This document shows positions 22,894-35,800 of a DNA stretch of 64,000 bases, one piece after another. The stretch lies in assembly GCA_964030475.1 (NCBI GenBank), contig CAXIPT010000006.1:3424278-3488277 (forward strand). Direction: 5' to 3'. The notes below the pieces were generated by a model that saw only the letters and a program-made list of their open reading frames with translations, did not search any database and was not told the DNA's origin. Numbering within the stretch: position 1 is the first letter of the stretch; each line of letters starts with the position of its first letter. The DNA comes from Tethya wilhelma (Eukaryota > Porifera > Demospongiae > Tethyida > Tethyidae). The position numbers and the translations under genes are program-made.

Positions 22894-22997
22894 GTGAGTT
22901 GATTGGAGGGGCTGATGTGATCATGTGATCGCCATACTAGGTTTCATTTGGGGGAAGAGGGAGGGGGCACAGGAAGGCATTTGGATATAGTTCACAG

Positions 22998-23345
22998 TTC
23001 ATGGTACACAGTATACAGTTCACAGTATGCAGTATGCAGTACGCAGTATACAGTACGCAGTACGCAGTATGCAGTACGCAGTACGCAGTATGCAGTACGC
23101 AGTATGCAGTACGCAGTTCACAGTACGCAGTACGCAGTTCACAGTTCGCAGTACGCAGTATGCAGTTCGCAGTACGCAGTATGCAGTTCGCAGTATGCAG
23201 TTCGCAGTATGCAGTACGCAGTACGCAGTATGCAGTTCACAGTACGCAGTACGCAGTACGCAGTTCACAGTTCGCAGTACGCAGTATGCAGTTCACAGTA
23301 CGCAGTATACAGTACGCAGTACGCAGTATACAGTAATACAGTAAT
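22998..23345. repeat. 7-base minisatellite (AGTAYGC / AGTTCRC)
   Basis: About 45 tandem copies of a 7-base unit with variants AGTACGC, AGTATGC, AGTTCGC, AGTTCAC and AGTATAC. A unit length not divisible by three with no stop-forming words gives long open frames in most of the six frames; these are not genes. Confidence 0.95.
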
Positions 23346-23454
23346 ACTGTATACAGTGTACAGTGCACAGTTCCGGTATATTAAAACTATTACTGTTATT
23401 ACATTGCAAAGACTAGCCTTACTTCCTGCTAATTTAGAAAATCCGGTCCAAACA

Positions 23455-23498
<44 letters not shown>

Positions 23499-23501
<3 letters not shown>

Positions 23502-24017
23502 TGGTACTCAAATTTCGTAATAATAACTACTATAGATTCCAATAATAATCACTAATTAGTAAGCATCATACCCAAGCTTTCCCTTCTAGAGTCATTTTCC
23601 CTGAAACTAAAAATAGAAAGATGGATGGATGCTCCACAGTTATTAATTAACATTTCTCTGTCATTGTTGTTTAATATGTTGTGGTCAGGGAAAGTCCCTA
23701 GGGAAAACCACAACCACATTGTGCAATTCCCTTACATGTACACAATAAGGAACAGGGTAATGCCTTGAACACCCACACAAATATTTGACCACAATCACTG
23801 CACTGTTGTTGCAAAACCTTACTAATTTCAGTATTACATATCTATATTTGGGGAAAAATCAGTGACACACACACACACACACATGCATGCTCATGCATGC
23901 AATACAGATTACATCATTGAAAGAAAATTTTGTCATGAATACAATAATTATTATTATTATTACATATGTACCATGTTTATCACCTCTGAAAATTCAAGCA
24001 TAAAATTCATGAACAAG
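23499..24017. repeat. Copy B of the 519-base identical segment
   Basis: Appears identical to 22156-22674. Copy B continues without a break into downstream sequence, so it is probably the true placement. Confidence 0.85.
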
Positions 24018-25136
24018 ATAATTTTCTTTGCAATTATTGTATCTTTATAAATTAAGGCTTCAAAAGCTGTCAAGTTCTGAGCTTCTGAGTCACACCTACT
24101 GCTTTTGAAAGGTACTTGACTCAATTAGAAAACCACTTCATTTCTTGTTTAGACTATCCCCTTGGCTTTGATAAATGGACTGAGGTCAGATGTTGGATGT
24201 AGCAGCTACCCATTTATGTACATTAATTTTTTACAGTCAGGAAAATCAGAACTTCTGTAATATCATGCAATTTAAACCAGCAGGTAGGTCCCTTAGTCCT
24301 ACATATTGATGAAATTTACCTGAAAATATATTCTTTGGGATTAGCTCTAAATTTATATTATGTCAGAATGATTTTCCTAGTAATTTTGGGACTTTCATTC
24401 AGAAAGAAAAAAAACAGGATCTGATAAATTTCTGGAAATTTTGTTTTGGACACAATTATTATAAGAACTATAATGTTGAAATGATTGGAAGTGGAAGTAA
24501 TGCTTTACTACCACAATGACAGTGTTTTGGGGGGAAATTGACCAACCAGAAAACAAACACCTTCAATGATATGCCATTAAGTTAAAGAGAAACTGTGTTA
24601 TCTTTGAGGAAGAAACACTCCTATTTCAAAACCACACCAGATCATGGAGTGTGCATAAGCAACACACACACACCTGGTCACCACATCATAGCTAGCTTGT
24701 GGGAATGAGCTGTACAAAGGATTACCAAAACATTAAGTCACACACACATGCACAATAAACTGGTTATTGTACACACAGTTTTGCTATAGGATCTCCAAAC
24801 AAGGGGAACTGCATGTCTGCATGTATACCCCTTATTTCATGAACCAGGATGTGGTGGTTATATTATTGATTCTTGTGCATCAGACTAGATAGCTGGTGGG
24901 CGAAAAATAATTTATGTGAAGCACAAATTTTAACTCTTCTCACTAATTTGCCTGCTAGACTAAGCAATCCTTTGTAGAGCTCAGGGAGATGTAACTGCCA
25001 AATGGAATTCCCACTCGTTGCTAAGGACTCTTTTCTCTGTTGCTATGAAACTCTAACCAATCAGGACACTCCGAGGGAGTGAACTGCCAAAGTACATGAT
25101 AATAGAGAGGAGACGATTCGTAATTATTCTTACACG

Positions 25137-25138
<2 letters not shown>

Positions 25139-25218
<80 letters not shown>
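25139..25218. repeat. (CA)n microsatellite, about 40 units
   Basis: Longest uninterrupted dinucleotide tract of the window. Confidence 0.95.
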
Positions 25219-25226
<8 letters not shown>

Positions 25227-26195
25227 TACACAGTGTCACATGATTCAGCTTCAGCTGCATGGACATGCACAAACAGTATATGTTGACACAAATGAACTGT
25301 AACTGTTATCTACATTGACTTGCAGTGTGTGCACATCAATAATGGAGCCATAGTACACATAGTGTCATGAACGTATGCATGTGATCAATGAACCCATTCA
25401 GACGACAGCTGTGCTGGTATAGACAGAGTAAACAACAAGAAATTAAGTTATAATAATTGCTTAACTGTTAAAATTCAGCAGATGCACTACTTATAGGAGG
25501 GACTATTACAGATATAACATTATTACGGATATAATACTATAGGATTAAAGCTGACATGGTAAATTGTATGGATTGAAGCTATAAAGATGTTAGCATGCAC
25601 CCATAAGTTTATATCAACTTAATGTATTGTGTGTCTGATTGCTGAAAATTGGACGTTTGGCATAATTATTTTAGTTTGGTACTTGAGCGAAAGTTTTAGG
25701 CCACATTTTTAGGCTTGTTAGAAAGAGAATGCTTGCAATGTGGAGTGTGTACGATCTTTGCACAAAGGTGATGGCATTCAGTCAAGTGCTAGATGCTTGC
25801 ACATTGTCAGTACAGCACATACTATTATATGAACACTTCTACAACAATATAACTTGGTGCGTACTGAGTGATATCTTAGCTACAGAGGTAGGATGTACGT
25901 AGGAAGTATAAGCAACTGTAGGCAGCTGCCATGTGGCATGCCAAAACTCATGAGCCCATGTTTTGTCTTGGTCTGACTCATCTGGCAAGCATATGGTGTG
26001 TGTAATCCAATTAATATGGGCAGCCCACAATCAGACTTAGGCAGCTGCAGGCAGCCCCACTCCACTGATATGACATACACATATACACACATACATACGC
26101 ACATATACACATGCATACGCACATACGCATACGCAAATACGCACACTTACATAGACAGATGACAAGATGCATGAAAGCTCAATAGAAAAAATCTC

Positions 26196-26230
26196 AAGAA
26201 CTAGCTAGGATTTGAACCCTAAGTTTTTCT
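26196..26230 (-). repeat. 3' fragment of the tRNA-like SINE
   Basis: On the minus strand it reads GGGTTCAAATCCTAGCTAGT (B box and acceptor end) followed by TTCTTGAGATTTTTT, like the tail of the copy at 32387-32470. The A-box half is missing. Confidence 0.5.
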
Positions 26231-26615
26231 AAATCTAGTATACATGTACACAAGATATGCAGATGGTATGTAAGATTTTAGCAACAGTGCTAGCAGCTGC
26301 ATGCAGCTGGTGCACAAAGGACAAAGGAGACTGAATCTGTAGAAGGCACCACAACCTCATGTTTTTAATTGTACTGTTTTCTAAGAAGGAAAAACAACAA
26401 ACGATATGTAATGATACAGAAAGTTTAATTGGTGGTATCCGGTATACACAAGCAATGATTTTCATTGTGCATAAAGAGCTTCCAAACAAACGGTAAGGGT
26501 CGTCAAATCACGAAATCGCGCTACGGCGCGGTATGGTGCCGGTGCGCGCATGCGCTATACGCGCATGTTGCATACTGGGGGGCGTGGTCACCACGTGGAA
26601 GAAATCACGTGCGAC

Positions 26616-27434
26616 ATGAGTCTGAGAAAAGGTGATGCGTCAAAGAAAGGACAGAAATACAAGAATGCGACGGCTTACAAACCAGGTCTTCACGTAAAAA
26701 GTAAGCGCACGCAAACTATAGCTGCTATACCTCTACCTGGACTGTGCGCCAGATGCAAAGAGAAAATTGAATGGAAGAAAAAGTACGATAAATACAAGCC
26801 ACTCAGGGTCCCAAAGAAATGGTAAAAGGTCGTCAAATGCATATCTCACACAGCAACCTGTATAATCTTTTATTTTCTACAGTATTCTGTGCCAAAGGAA
26901 AGCTGTGAAGCAGGCCTACTATCAGATATGCTGTGAGTGTGCAGAAAGCCGTGAAATATGTGCAAAATGTGGCAAGAAAGAAGATGTTTTAGAAAGGTAT
27001 ATACTTCGAAGTATACAGTCATACTGTGCTATAGCACACTTTGATGATAGCTTAAATTAAAATTCAAAATTCTTCCTAGATTTCCACCCAGCAAGTCAGA
27101 ACAAGCCAGAGAGGAGGCTGACTTCAGACACGGACTCAAACACATGAAAGAAAGAGAGAGAAGTACGATAAAATGTAAGTAAACGGATCTACTGTTGTTT
27201 ATCTTTCTTTCTTTTCCTCTAGGGACATTATTAAGGGAACAGTTTACAAGTGGCTCCAAAGGGAGGGGGGCAACTGCAACTGACAAGCCACCATCACCAC
27301 AGACAGATGACCAGAATGAAGAGGATGTTATGGTGGTGGTTGATAGTGGGGACCATGACAACACGAGCGGGAGTGAAAGTTCACTCTCTTCTGGTGCTGA
27401 AGATGAAAGAACTAGCAACAATGACATGAGATAA
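26616..27434 (+). CDS. C9orf85: C9orf85 homologue (DUF2039), zinc-binding
   Basis: Exons 26616-26821, 26883-26996, 27080-27174 and 27223-27434 join in frame (phases 2, 2, 1). The product is about 208 aa. A basic N-terminus (MSLRKGDASKKGQKYKN) is followed by CARCKEKIEWKKKYDKYKPL, then CILCQRKAVKQAYYQICCEC and CAKCGKKEDV. These are the paired CxxC motifs and the KYKPL signature of the C9orf85 family. An acidic, low-complexity C-terminus (SGSESSLSSGAEDE) follows. Function is unknown; the Cys pairs suggest zinc binding. It is convergent with GFM2, whose stop lies 290 bases away. Confidence 0.92.
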
Positions 27435-27723
27435 CCTTAGTGTATGTGACTATAACTTCAATTTTTATACAAAACTATAATCTTATTATCTCAAAGAATT
27501 TAATGATCTACTGATGTCAACTATATCTCTGAGCCCACAACAATTTTTATTGACAACATAATGTACTATAATATTATGTAACTATGACAGGTCATTGCAT
27601 TACATCAAGAGTGTACATACATCACCCTATTAGGTAACTAAAATTCGACAATGCAGATATATAATAACAATGATAATTATACAGCTGTTTAGTCACAATA
27701 ATTACTATTCAAGACTAACTTGA

Positions 27724-28543
27724 TCAATAGACGTATCCTCTAATTTCATTTATAATAGTTCTCTCCAGTTCTCTGTTGACTGGTTCATAATGAGAGAAGG
27801 AGGCACTGAAGGTCCCAGTGCCACTGGTCATGGTACGAAGAACAGTGGAGTATCCCTATACACAATCATATGAAATGCATTATCATAAAGTAGCTGTAAC
27901 AGCACAAGCCAAATTGCATGTATTCTGTAGTATGCTAAATATATAGCCAATCATTGGACACTGTGCCATAATATTATTATAATCATAGCAGGTCCAGGAG
28001 CAGATTTTACAAGTCGTGAAAAGAAAGTTTGATCCATGACTATATATCCACCATGCAGTTAATTGTACGCGTATAGTAAGATTGTGAGGTTTTCTAACTA
28101 TATAAGCAGTAGTATATAAAATAACCTGTCATGCATTCAAGCCCACCTTCCTATTATACCTACCATAAGGCAAGAGAGAGGAGCCAAAGCAGTGACCTCT
28201 CTACCCTCTTGGAGAGAAGCCACCTCCTTGATCTGAGCTCTCCTCTGAGAACTCAAATCGCTCAGCACGGGACCGAGATGCTCCTCCGGTACCGTGACAA
28301 CCAACTCTGTACAAGGTTCAAGAAGCTGTGGATTGGATTTCTTGACCAAAGTGTGAACAGCTTCCGAGATGCAGCTGGAGAGAAGTGGGAGGGTGGTGGT
28401 GCTACTGAGAGAGAGGGAGGAGAGGGTGAGCTTCAGGTTTTGAATGGGGAAGGCTAGGATGGGGCCTACATGTGAGGGAGAGAGAAAGAGTAGTGTCAAT
28501 AATGTATTATAGTTTGTTATATAATATGAAAACTCCGTGCGTG

Positions 28544-28580
<37 letters not shown>

Positions 28581-31500
28581 CAGCATGGTACGATAAGCCA
28601 TCTCAATGTTGCTTCAAAGGTGTGTACACAATGACACTTTTCTAGCAATCATGTTAAGTGCAAAATAATTAGCAAAAACTAGCTATATAGCTACTACTAC
28701 AACTAAATTGCTCTGAAATCCTCAATGGTGTGCACACACACTTATCATTTTAAGTGCAGTGTGGACAATAATTAAAACTCTCAGGGGCATTATCAGGACC
28801 ATATGCATAAGTTCCTGGTATTATCTAATATTTTTTACAGGCTGTCAGCTACTTGTCCCCAAAGAACTGCACCTCTGTCCCCTCAACCAATATTAGGCAT
28901 AGCAGGGGAGGATGACACAGCCACTCACAGTAAGATCAAAACACATCACAGTATTGTCATGTGTAACAAACCACATAGTGGACAATTATATAAATAGCTG
29001 CTAGCATCTGGATATTGCACCATGCAGAATTCCTGAACTGTTCAGTTTTCCACACTGCATGCAGCTGATCAAGCCATGTTCTCTCAACGCAATCTCTACT
29101 TTGTCATCACCAATCTCATTCTGCTGGTGGTGGTAGCTGAAAGCCATGCTAAAGCGACACCAACACTGATTTCTACGACAGTTACAAAATCATGTCCTTT
29201 AGCAGCCGAAGAGAAGGAGAACGAGTTCAACAAAATCAAGAATCAAGTGCAGCAAATTCTACTCAATTTTTCATCAGAAAGAGGGCAAGTAAATCCCACT
29301 GAACAAAGTACCACTGAACCTCTTTACGCGATGTGCGACGGCACACCGGGATGGAGGCAAGTCGTGTTCATCAACATGACCGATACGACCAACTCCTGCC
29401 CTCCTGGACTTGCAGAAACTTCCTATACTAGAAGGACATGTGGAATCGATGCTTCGATTAGTGGCAATTCATCTCTATTCTGTTCTACAGTATTATTTTC
29501 GATACAAGGTGGAGACTACAGCCAAGTTTGTGGACGAATCATAGGATATCAAGTCGGAAAATCTTACGCCTTTGCTCCTCCTGAATATATCGGCAATCTA
29601 GTCAACCTTGAAACAGACGTACCTTACCTTGATGGCGTCAGTCTTACTCACGGACCTCCTGGCCAGAGACATCACATCTGGTCCTTTGCAGCTGGCCTGC
29701 AGGAAGATGATGAAACCGACTATCCAGAAGACCTTTGCCCGTGCGATATATCTCACGAATCAGCTAGTTCCCCACCATTCGTTGGAAATGATTACTTTTG
29801 TGAGAGTGGCTTGAATACAAAGTTCGATAACTCCCATTCTAAAGAATTTTTTCTCGATGATCCGCTGTGGGATGGAGAAAATTGTCTTTCTACTAGCGAT
29901 TGCTGTGACTTCAACCATCCACCTTGGTTCACAAAGGACCTGGGCAGCCCGACAAGTGATGATATCGAGCTAAGGCTGTGCCCGCTTTTTGAAGATATAC
30001 CACTCGAGCTGATTGAACTTTACGTAAAATGAGAATGCCAAAATGACTGGGATCATGCAGTGACAACTGACTATCATAGAACGCTAGCTTATGTGTAGTG
30101 TATATATAACCAGTATTAGCTAAATCACATTACAATCTTTTTGCCTAATATTTTTTTGATATTATAACATTGCATGTATATGTATAGTTGAAATAGGGTG
30201 ATTTTCCACATGCCAGCCCTCTATATATTAATTGTGAGGCAATTTTTTACAAAAAAATTTGCCATTTTGAATTGAAATGACTAGGCCTTTGACAAGTAAC
30301 TAAAGACACTCTTATGTCACTATGATGTCGTACAATTCCATTCTTACTGCATGGTGCATTAATATGATGTTATGTGACGTACATAATTATATACCTTGAA
30401 TGCAAGCACGTTCCACTCCACGTTCAACGGCAGTCAATATATCTTGCTTGCTGAACTCTCCAACAGATGCCTCACTCTCTNTTTTAAGTGCAGTATGAAC
30501 AATAACTAAAACTCTCAGAAGTATTATCCGGACCATACGCATAAGATCCTGGTATTATCTAATATTTTTTACAGGCTGTCAGCTATTTGTCCCCAAAGAA
30601 CTACACCTCTATCCCCTCAACCAATATTAGGCATAGCAGGGGAGGATGACACAGCCACTCACAGTAAGATCAAAACACATCACAGTATTGTCATGTGTAT
30701 ATACATTGAACTGGATTACAAACCACATATAGTGGACAATTATATAAATAGCTGCTAGCATCTGGATATTGCACCATGCAGAATTCCTGAACTGTTCAGT
30801 TTTCCACACTGCATGCAGCTGATCAAGCCATGTTCTCTCAACGCAATCTCTACTTTGTGATCACCAATCTCATTCTGCTGGTGGTGGTAGCTGATAGCCA
30901 TGCTAAAGCAACACCAACACTGATTCCTATGACAGTTACGAAATCATGTCCTTTAGCAGCCGAAGAGAAGGAGAATGAGTTCAACAAAATCAAGAATCAA
31001 GTGCAGCAAATTCTACTCAATTTTTCATCAGAAAGAGGGCAAGTAAGTCCCACAGAACAAAGTACGACTGAAACTCTTTACGCGATGTGCGACGGCACAC
31101 CGGGATGGAGGCAAGTCGTGTTCATCAACATGACTGATACGACCAACTCCTGCCCTCCTGGACTTACAGAAACTTCCTATACCAGAAGGATGTGCGGAAT
31201 TGACGCTTCAATTCGTGGCAATCCATCTCTATTCTGTTCTACAGTGTTATTTTCAATACAAGGTGAAGACTACAGCCAAGTTTGTGGACGAATCATAGGT
31301 TATCAAGTCGGAGAATCTTATGCCTATGCTCCTCCTGAGTATATTGGCAATCTAGTCAACCTTGAAACAGACATACCTTACCTTGATGGCGTCAGTCTCA
31401 CTCACGGACCCCCTGGCCAGAGACATCACATCTGGTCTTTTGCAGCTGGCCTGCAGGAAGATGATGAAACTGACTATCCAGAAGACCTTTGCCCGTGCGA

Positions 31501-32846
31501 TATATCTCACCAATCAGCTAGTTCCCCACCATTCGTTGGAAATGATTACTTTTGTGAGAGTGGCTCAAATACAAAGTTCGATGACTCCCATTCTACCAAA
31601 CTTTTTCTCGATGATCCACTGTGGGACGGAGAAAATTGTCTTTCAACTAGCGATTGCTGTGACTTCAACCATCCACCTTGGTTCACAAAGGACCTGGGCA
31701 GCCCAACAAGCGATGATATCGAGCTAAGGCTGTGCCCGCTTTTTGAAGATATGCCACTCGAGCTAATTGAACTATACGTAAAATGAGAATACCAAAATAA
31801 CTGGGATCATACAGTGACAACTGACTATCATAGAACGCTAGCTTATGTGTAGTGTATATATAACCAATATTAGCTAAATCCCATTACAATCTTTTTGCCT
31901 AATATTTATAACATTGCATGTATATGAAAAGTAGAAATAGGGTGATTTTCCACATGCCAGCCCTCTATATATCGTGAGGCAATTTTTTACAAAAAAATTT
32001 GGCATTTTGAAATGAAATGTCTAGGCCTTTGACAAGTAACTATGACACTCTTATGTCATTATGATGTCATACAATTCCCTTCTTACTGCATGTCATGTGA
32101 CGTACATATATACCTTGAATGCAAGCACTTTCCACTCCACGTTCAACAGCAGTCAATATATCTTGCTTGCTGAACTCTCCAACGGATGCCTCACTCTCCA
32201 ATTCAACCAGAGGCTGACTAGATGCACCGTCAGCATGAGCATGGGGTGATAAGGTCATCGTCATGGTAACATTGATCTTTTTATTGCCCACCAAACGATC
32301 TATACACACTAAGAGAAAAGAAAAAACAACGCCAAAAATTAACTCATGTGTTTGTAGACCAGTGTCTACATGCTCCAATGCCCACAATTCTAGTAGCTCA
32401 GTGGTAAGAGCATTCGATTAGAATTTGAAAGACCTAATTAAGGTTCAATCGAATCCCATGCAACTAGATTTCAAGATTTTTTTTTACATCAAGCTTTCAC
32501 GCACACATGTTCAATCCCCAACCTGTCTCAGTGACAGTCACAGTTGGTGCCTCCTTATAGGCAACTTGTAGTTTCCCTAGTGAACACTCCACACCATAGT
32601 CTCTCTGCAGTCGGCCGTGAATCACCTCCAAATGGAGCTCACCCATCCCTGAGAGGACAGTCTGTCCCGTGTCCTTGTTCGTGGACACACGGAGACTGGG
32701 GTCTTCTCTGCTTAGACAAGAGAGGGCGTGATCAAGATCTAGAATTTATAACAAAAACAAAAAATAATATTCAATCGGCTGTGATTATTCTCAAATAGTA
32801 AAATATCACGCACACACACAGGCATATATATGCGTGCACACACGCG

Positions 32847-32892
<46 letters not shown>

Positions 32893-35800
32893 CACACACA
32901 CAAGCGGAGGAAGCTTAAGTGAAGAAGGCTTGTTCTCCATGGAAGTTACAGTATTAGTGTGTAAAAGAAATTAAATTAAAAAGCTCATGAACTATGTTAC
33001 CTTTCTGGAGAGCAGCTGAAGCAGGTTCAACACTACAGAAGAAGACAGGTGGAGGGATATTGACAGGTCCTATCTCCACCGTCTTCCCTTTGGCTTCATC
33101 TTGACCTTTGATGTGTTCGAGTTCTCTTTGAGCTGCCTTAGCAATGGATGAAGACTCCAATATAGTGTCACCAGTATAAGTCTAGGACAATAACAACAAG
33201 GGAGAGATATGAAGGTATGTTCACATTTCACGACACACATACAAATGTATACATACATACATACATACATACATTTTTCATTCCAATGGCAACGGCAATG
33301 TTTCCCATTCCCATACGAGACACCTCCTTTTGTTCATCTGCTAGCATCAACAACACACGAGTGACTCTCTCACTAAAACACAAACAAACAAACAAACAAA
33401 CAAAAGACAGAAGGTCCTCAACATAGCACTAACAAAGAATATAAATTATAGACCATGTACAATAAGTAGCTCCAATTTTCATACATTAAAGTTAAAAATC
33501 TACATAATATTAAGCAATGATTTTTCATAAAAGTTAATCTCAACAAAAAGACAAACTTTTTTTTGAAAATTTCACTAAAATTTTGTGCCATGATTCATTG
33601 AAATATTATTGGAACTGTGTGGTATAATCATGCCATTTTAGTTACTTGACATTCCTGCTGACGTTGTACACTGATGTTTGAGGTTTGATCTCCCCCGAGT
33701 GGAGTCTAAGGTAGACCATTGGTCCTCTCCTTTGGTCGTGGGTCACTTTGAATGCATATGCATAAAGATGATCCTTTAATGCTCCCGGTCTGTATGTATA
33801 ATTAGAGAAAAACAAAATTGAAAAACACTTTATTTTGAGTCACAAGTTGCAAGTTGAGTGGGAAAAATATTTTGGGTAAAGAAATACCCTCACAAGAAAA
33901 TTTTACCACTAAACTTAAAGATCTTTCATATGCAACTCAAACAGAAAAGGCAGAATCATATTTTTACATCAGTTATTCGTTAAGTAAATTCTCAAAAAAT
34001 ATATTGCAAGATCTTTTTTACACAGCTTGCTTACTCACAACTTACATATGGATCTGTCTCTCAAGTGGAGAAGGAAGGTATGCTATGATTGCGTCCATTA
34101 GTGGCTGGACTCCGATGTTCTTTAGAGAGCTCCCACAGAGGACTGGAGTAGCATCGCCAGCCACGGTGAGACGACGAATACCTCCTCTTAGAGGCTCTTC
34201 TTGGACAGAGAGAGGAGAGAAAGAATCATCATTGATCGTTTCAAGTAGCTGCTCATCTAGCGTCAAGACCTATAGAGAAAGGGATGAAAATGATACAAGA
34301 GTAAGGAGTTGGCACTTAAACTGAAGATTCACAGTTATGTATCATTGTCTTTGAGGTCAAAGTTACATACATAAGTTTATTAGGTACTGTAACTACTGAG
34401 TGTATGAGTGTATGTACAGTTATATATATGATGCATTCAGAATTACCATGACAGGAACATGTACTGTAGCAGTATAAGTTACCAATATACACATACACTC
34501 ATATAGACTCTAAATATTCCATTCATATACATCAATACTGTGGTATTTACCTGTTCAGCCAACTGATATCTTGCTTCCAAAGCTTCATCAATACTCAGAG
34601 ACAGTCCAGCCGACTTGAGCTCAGAGTCAAACACCTCCAAAGAAATGTTCTCGAAATCTTTTTCACTTGTTTCAGGATCAGTTGTTGCCAGGGGTATCCT
34701 AGCAATGGCACTTCCCTCACTGCCTCTGTCCCAGACAAGCAGGTCCATTGATGGCAGGTCGAGAACACCACTGAGATCTTTCCCAGAGCCAAGAGGCAGC
34801 TGTGTGATGAGAGGAATGGTCTTGAGCTTCTTCTCCATGGATTGAACTGTCTGTGAGAGACTGATAGAAACAGAAGGACAGGATTGGGCAAACCTCAACT
34901 TAACCTCAATCCCAGGCCTCTCCCTTAGTTTTTTTTTTTTTTTTGGGGGGGGGGGGGGGGNNNNNNNNNNNNNNNNNNNNNNNNNNNNNNNNNNNNNNNN
35001 NNNNNNNNNNNNNNNNNNNNNNNNNNNNNNNNNNNNNNNNNNNNNNNNNNNNNNNNNNNNNNNNNNNNNNNNNNNNNNNNNNNNNNNNNNNNNNNNNNNN
35101 NNNNNNNNNNNNNNNNNNNNNNNNNNNNNNNNNNNNNNNNNNNNNNNNNNNNNNNNNNNNNNNNNNNNNNNNNNNNNNNNNNNNNNNNNNNNNNNNNNNN
35201 NNNNNNNNNNNNNNNNNNNNNNNNNNNNNNNNNNNNNNNNNNNNNNNNNNNNNNNNNNNNNNNNNNNNNNNNNNNNNNNNNNNNNNNNNNNNNNNNNNNN
35301 NNNNNNNNNNNNNNNNNNNNNNNNNNNNNNNNNNNNNNNNNNNNNNNNNNNNNNNNNNNNNNNNNNNNNNNNNNNNNNNNNNNNNNNNNNNNNNNNNNNN
35401 NNNNNNCCCCCCCCCCCCCCCCCCCCCCTTTTTTTTCTGTGATTGTAAAGGACAACTTAAGGTATAAACAGAAGTGGGGAAAACCTGATTTATGAGCTAT
35501 GTCACTGTGTATGTGTGTGTGTCTACCTGGTGTGTCAATAAGGTTGATTCTGTTATGATTCCAATGAAATGTGATGGTTGCTGAATTGATTGTGATCCCT
35601 CTCTCCCTTTCTTGGTTCATGTAGTCCATCACTGTGTCACCATCATCAACATCTAACACAGTGTAACGCGGTGTAACACAGTATTGCATCATTTTATGCA
35701 AAATTTGACACATACCGCCCATTCTCTTTATGAAGCCAGCATAATAGAGCATTCTTTCAGTGGTGGTCGTCTTACCAGCGTCAATGTGAGCCATGATGCC

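Larger units (their letters stand above)
24018..26500. other. Noncoding, repeat-bearing stretch
   Basis: No exon recognised. It holds a long (CA)n tract (about 25139-25218), an ACACAT/ACGCAT-rich run (26075-26150) and a tRNA-like SINE fragment on the minus strand near 26196-26230. Confidence 0.5.
28749..30480. repeat. Tandem unit copy 1 (1.73 kb) inside a GFM2 intron
   Basis: Aligns along its length with 30482-32198 at high but not perfect identity, with small indels. Each unit holds one secreted-protein gene and, at its right end, GFM2 exon sequence. The N at 30481 marks the exact unit junction. Confidence 0.9.
30482..32198. repeat. Tandem unit copy 2 inside a GFM2 intron
   Basis: Counterpart of 28749-30480. 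It runs from TTTTAAGTGCAGTATGAACA through the second secreted-protein gene into the intact GFM2 exon. Confidence 0.9.

Noticed and set aside
22998..23345. CRISPR-like array of short repeats
   Set aside because: Units are contiguous 7-mers without spacers, in an animal genome.
23001..23520. Long overlapping open frames of [12 protein letters not shown] repeats
   Set aside because: Produced by a 7-base minisatellite without stop words; open in several frames on both strands and with no splice or start context.
25096..25302. Poly-His/Thr ORF
   Set aside because: Translation of the (CA)n microsatellite.
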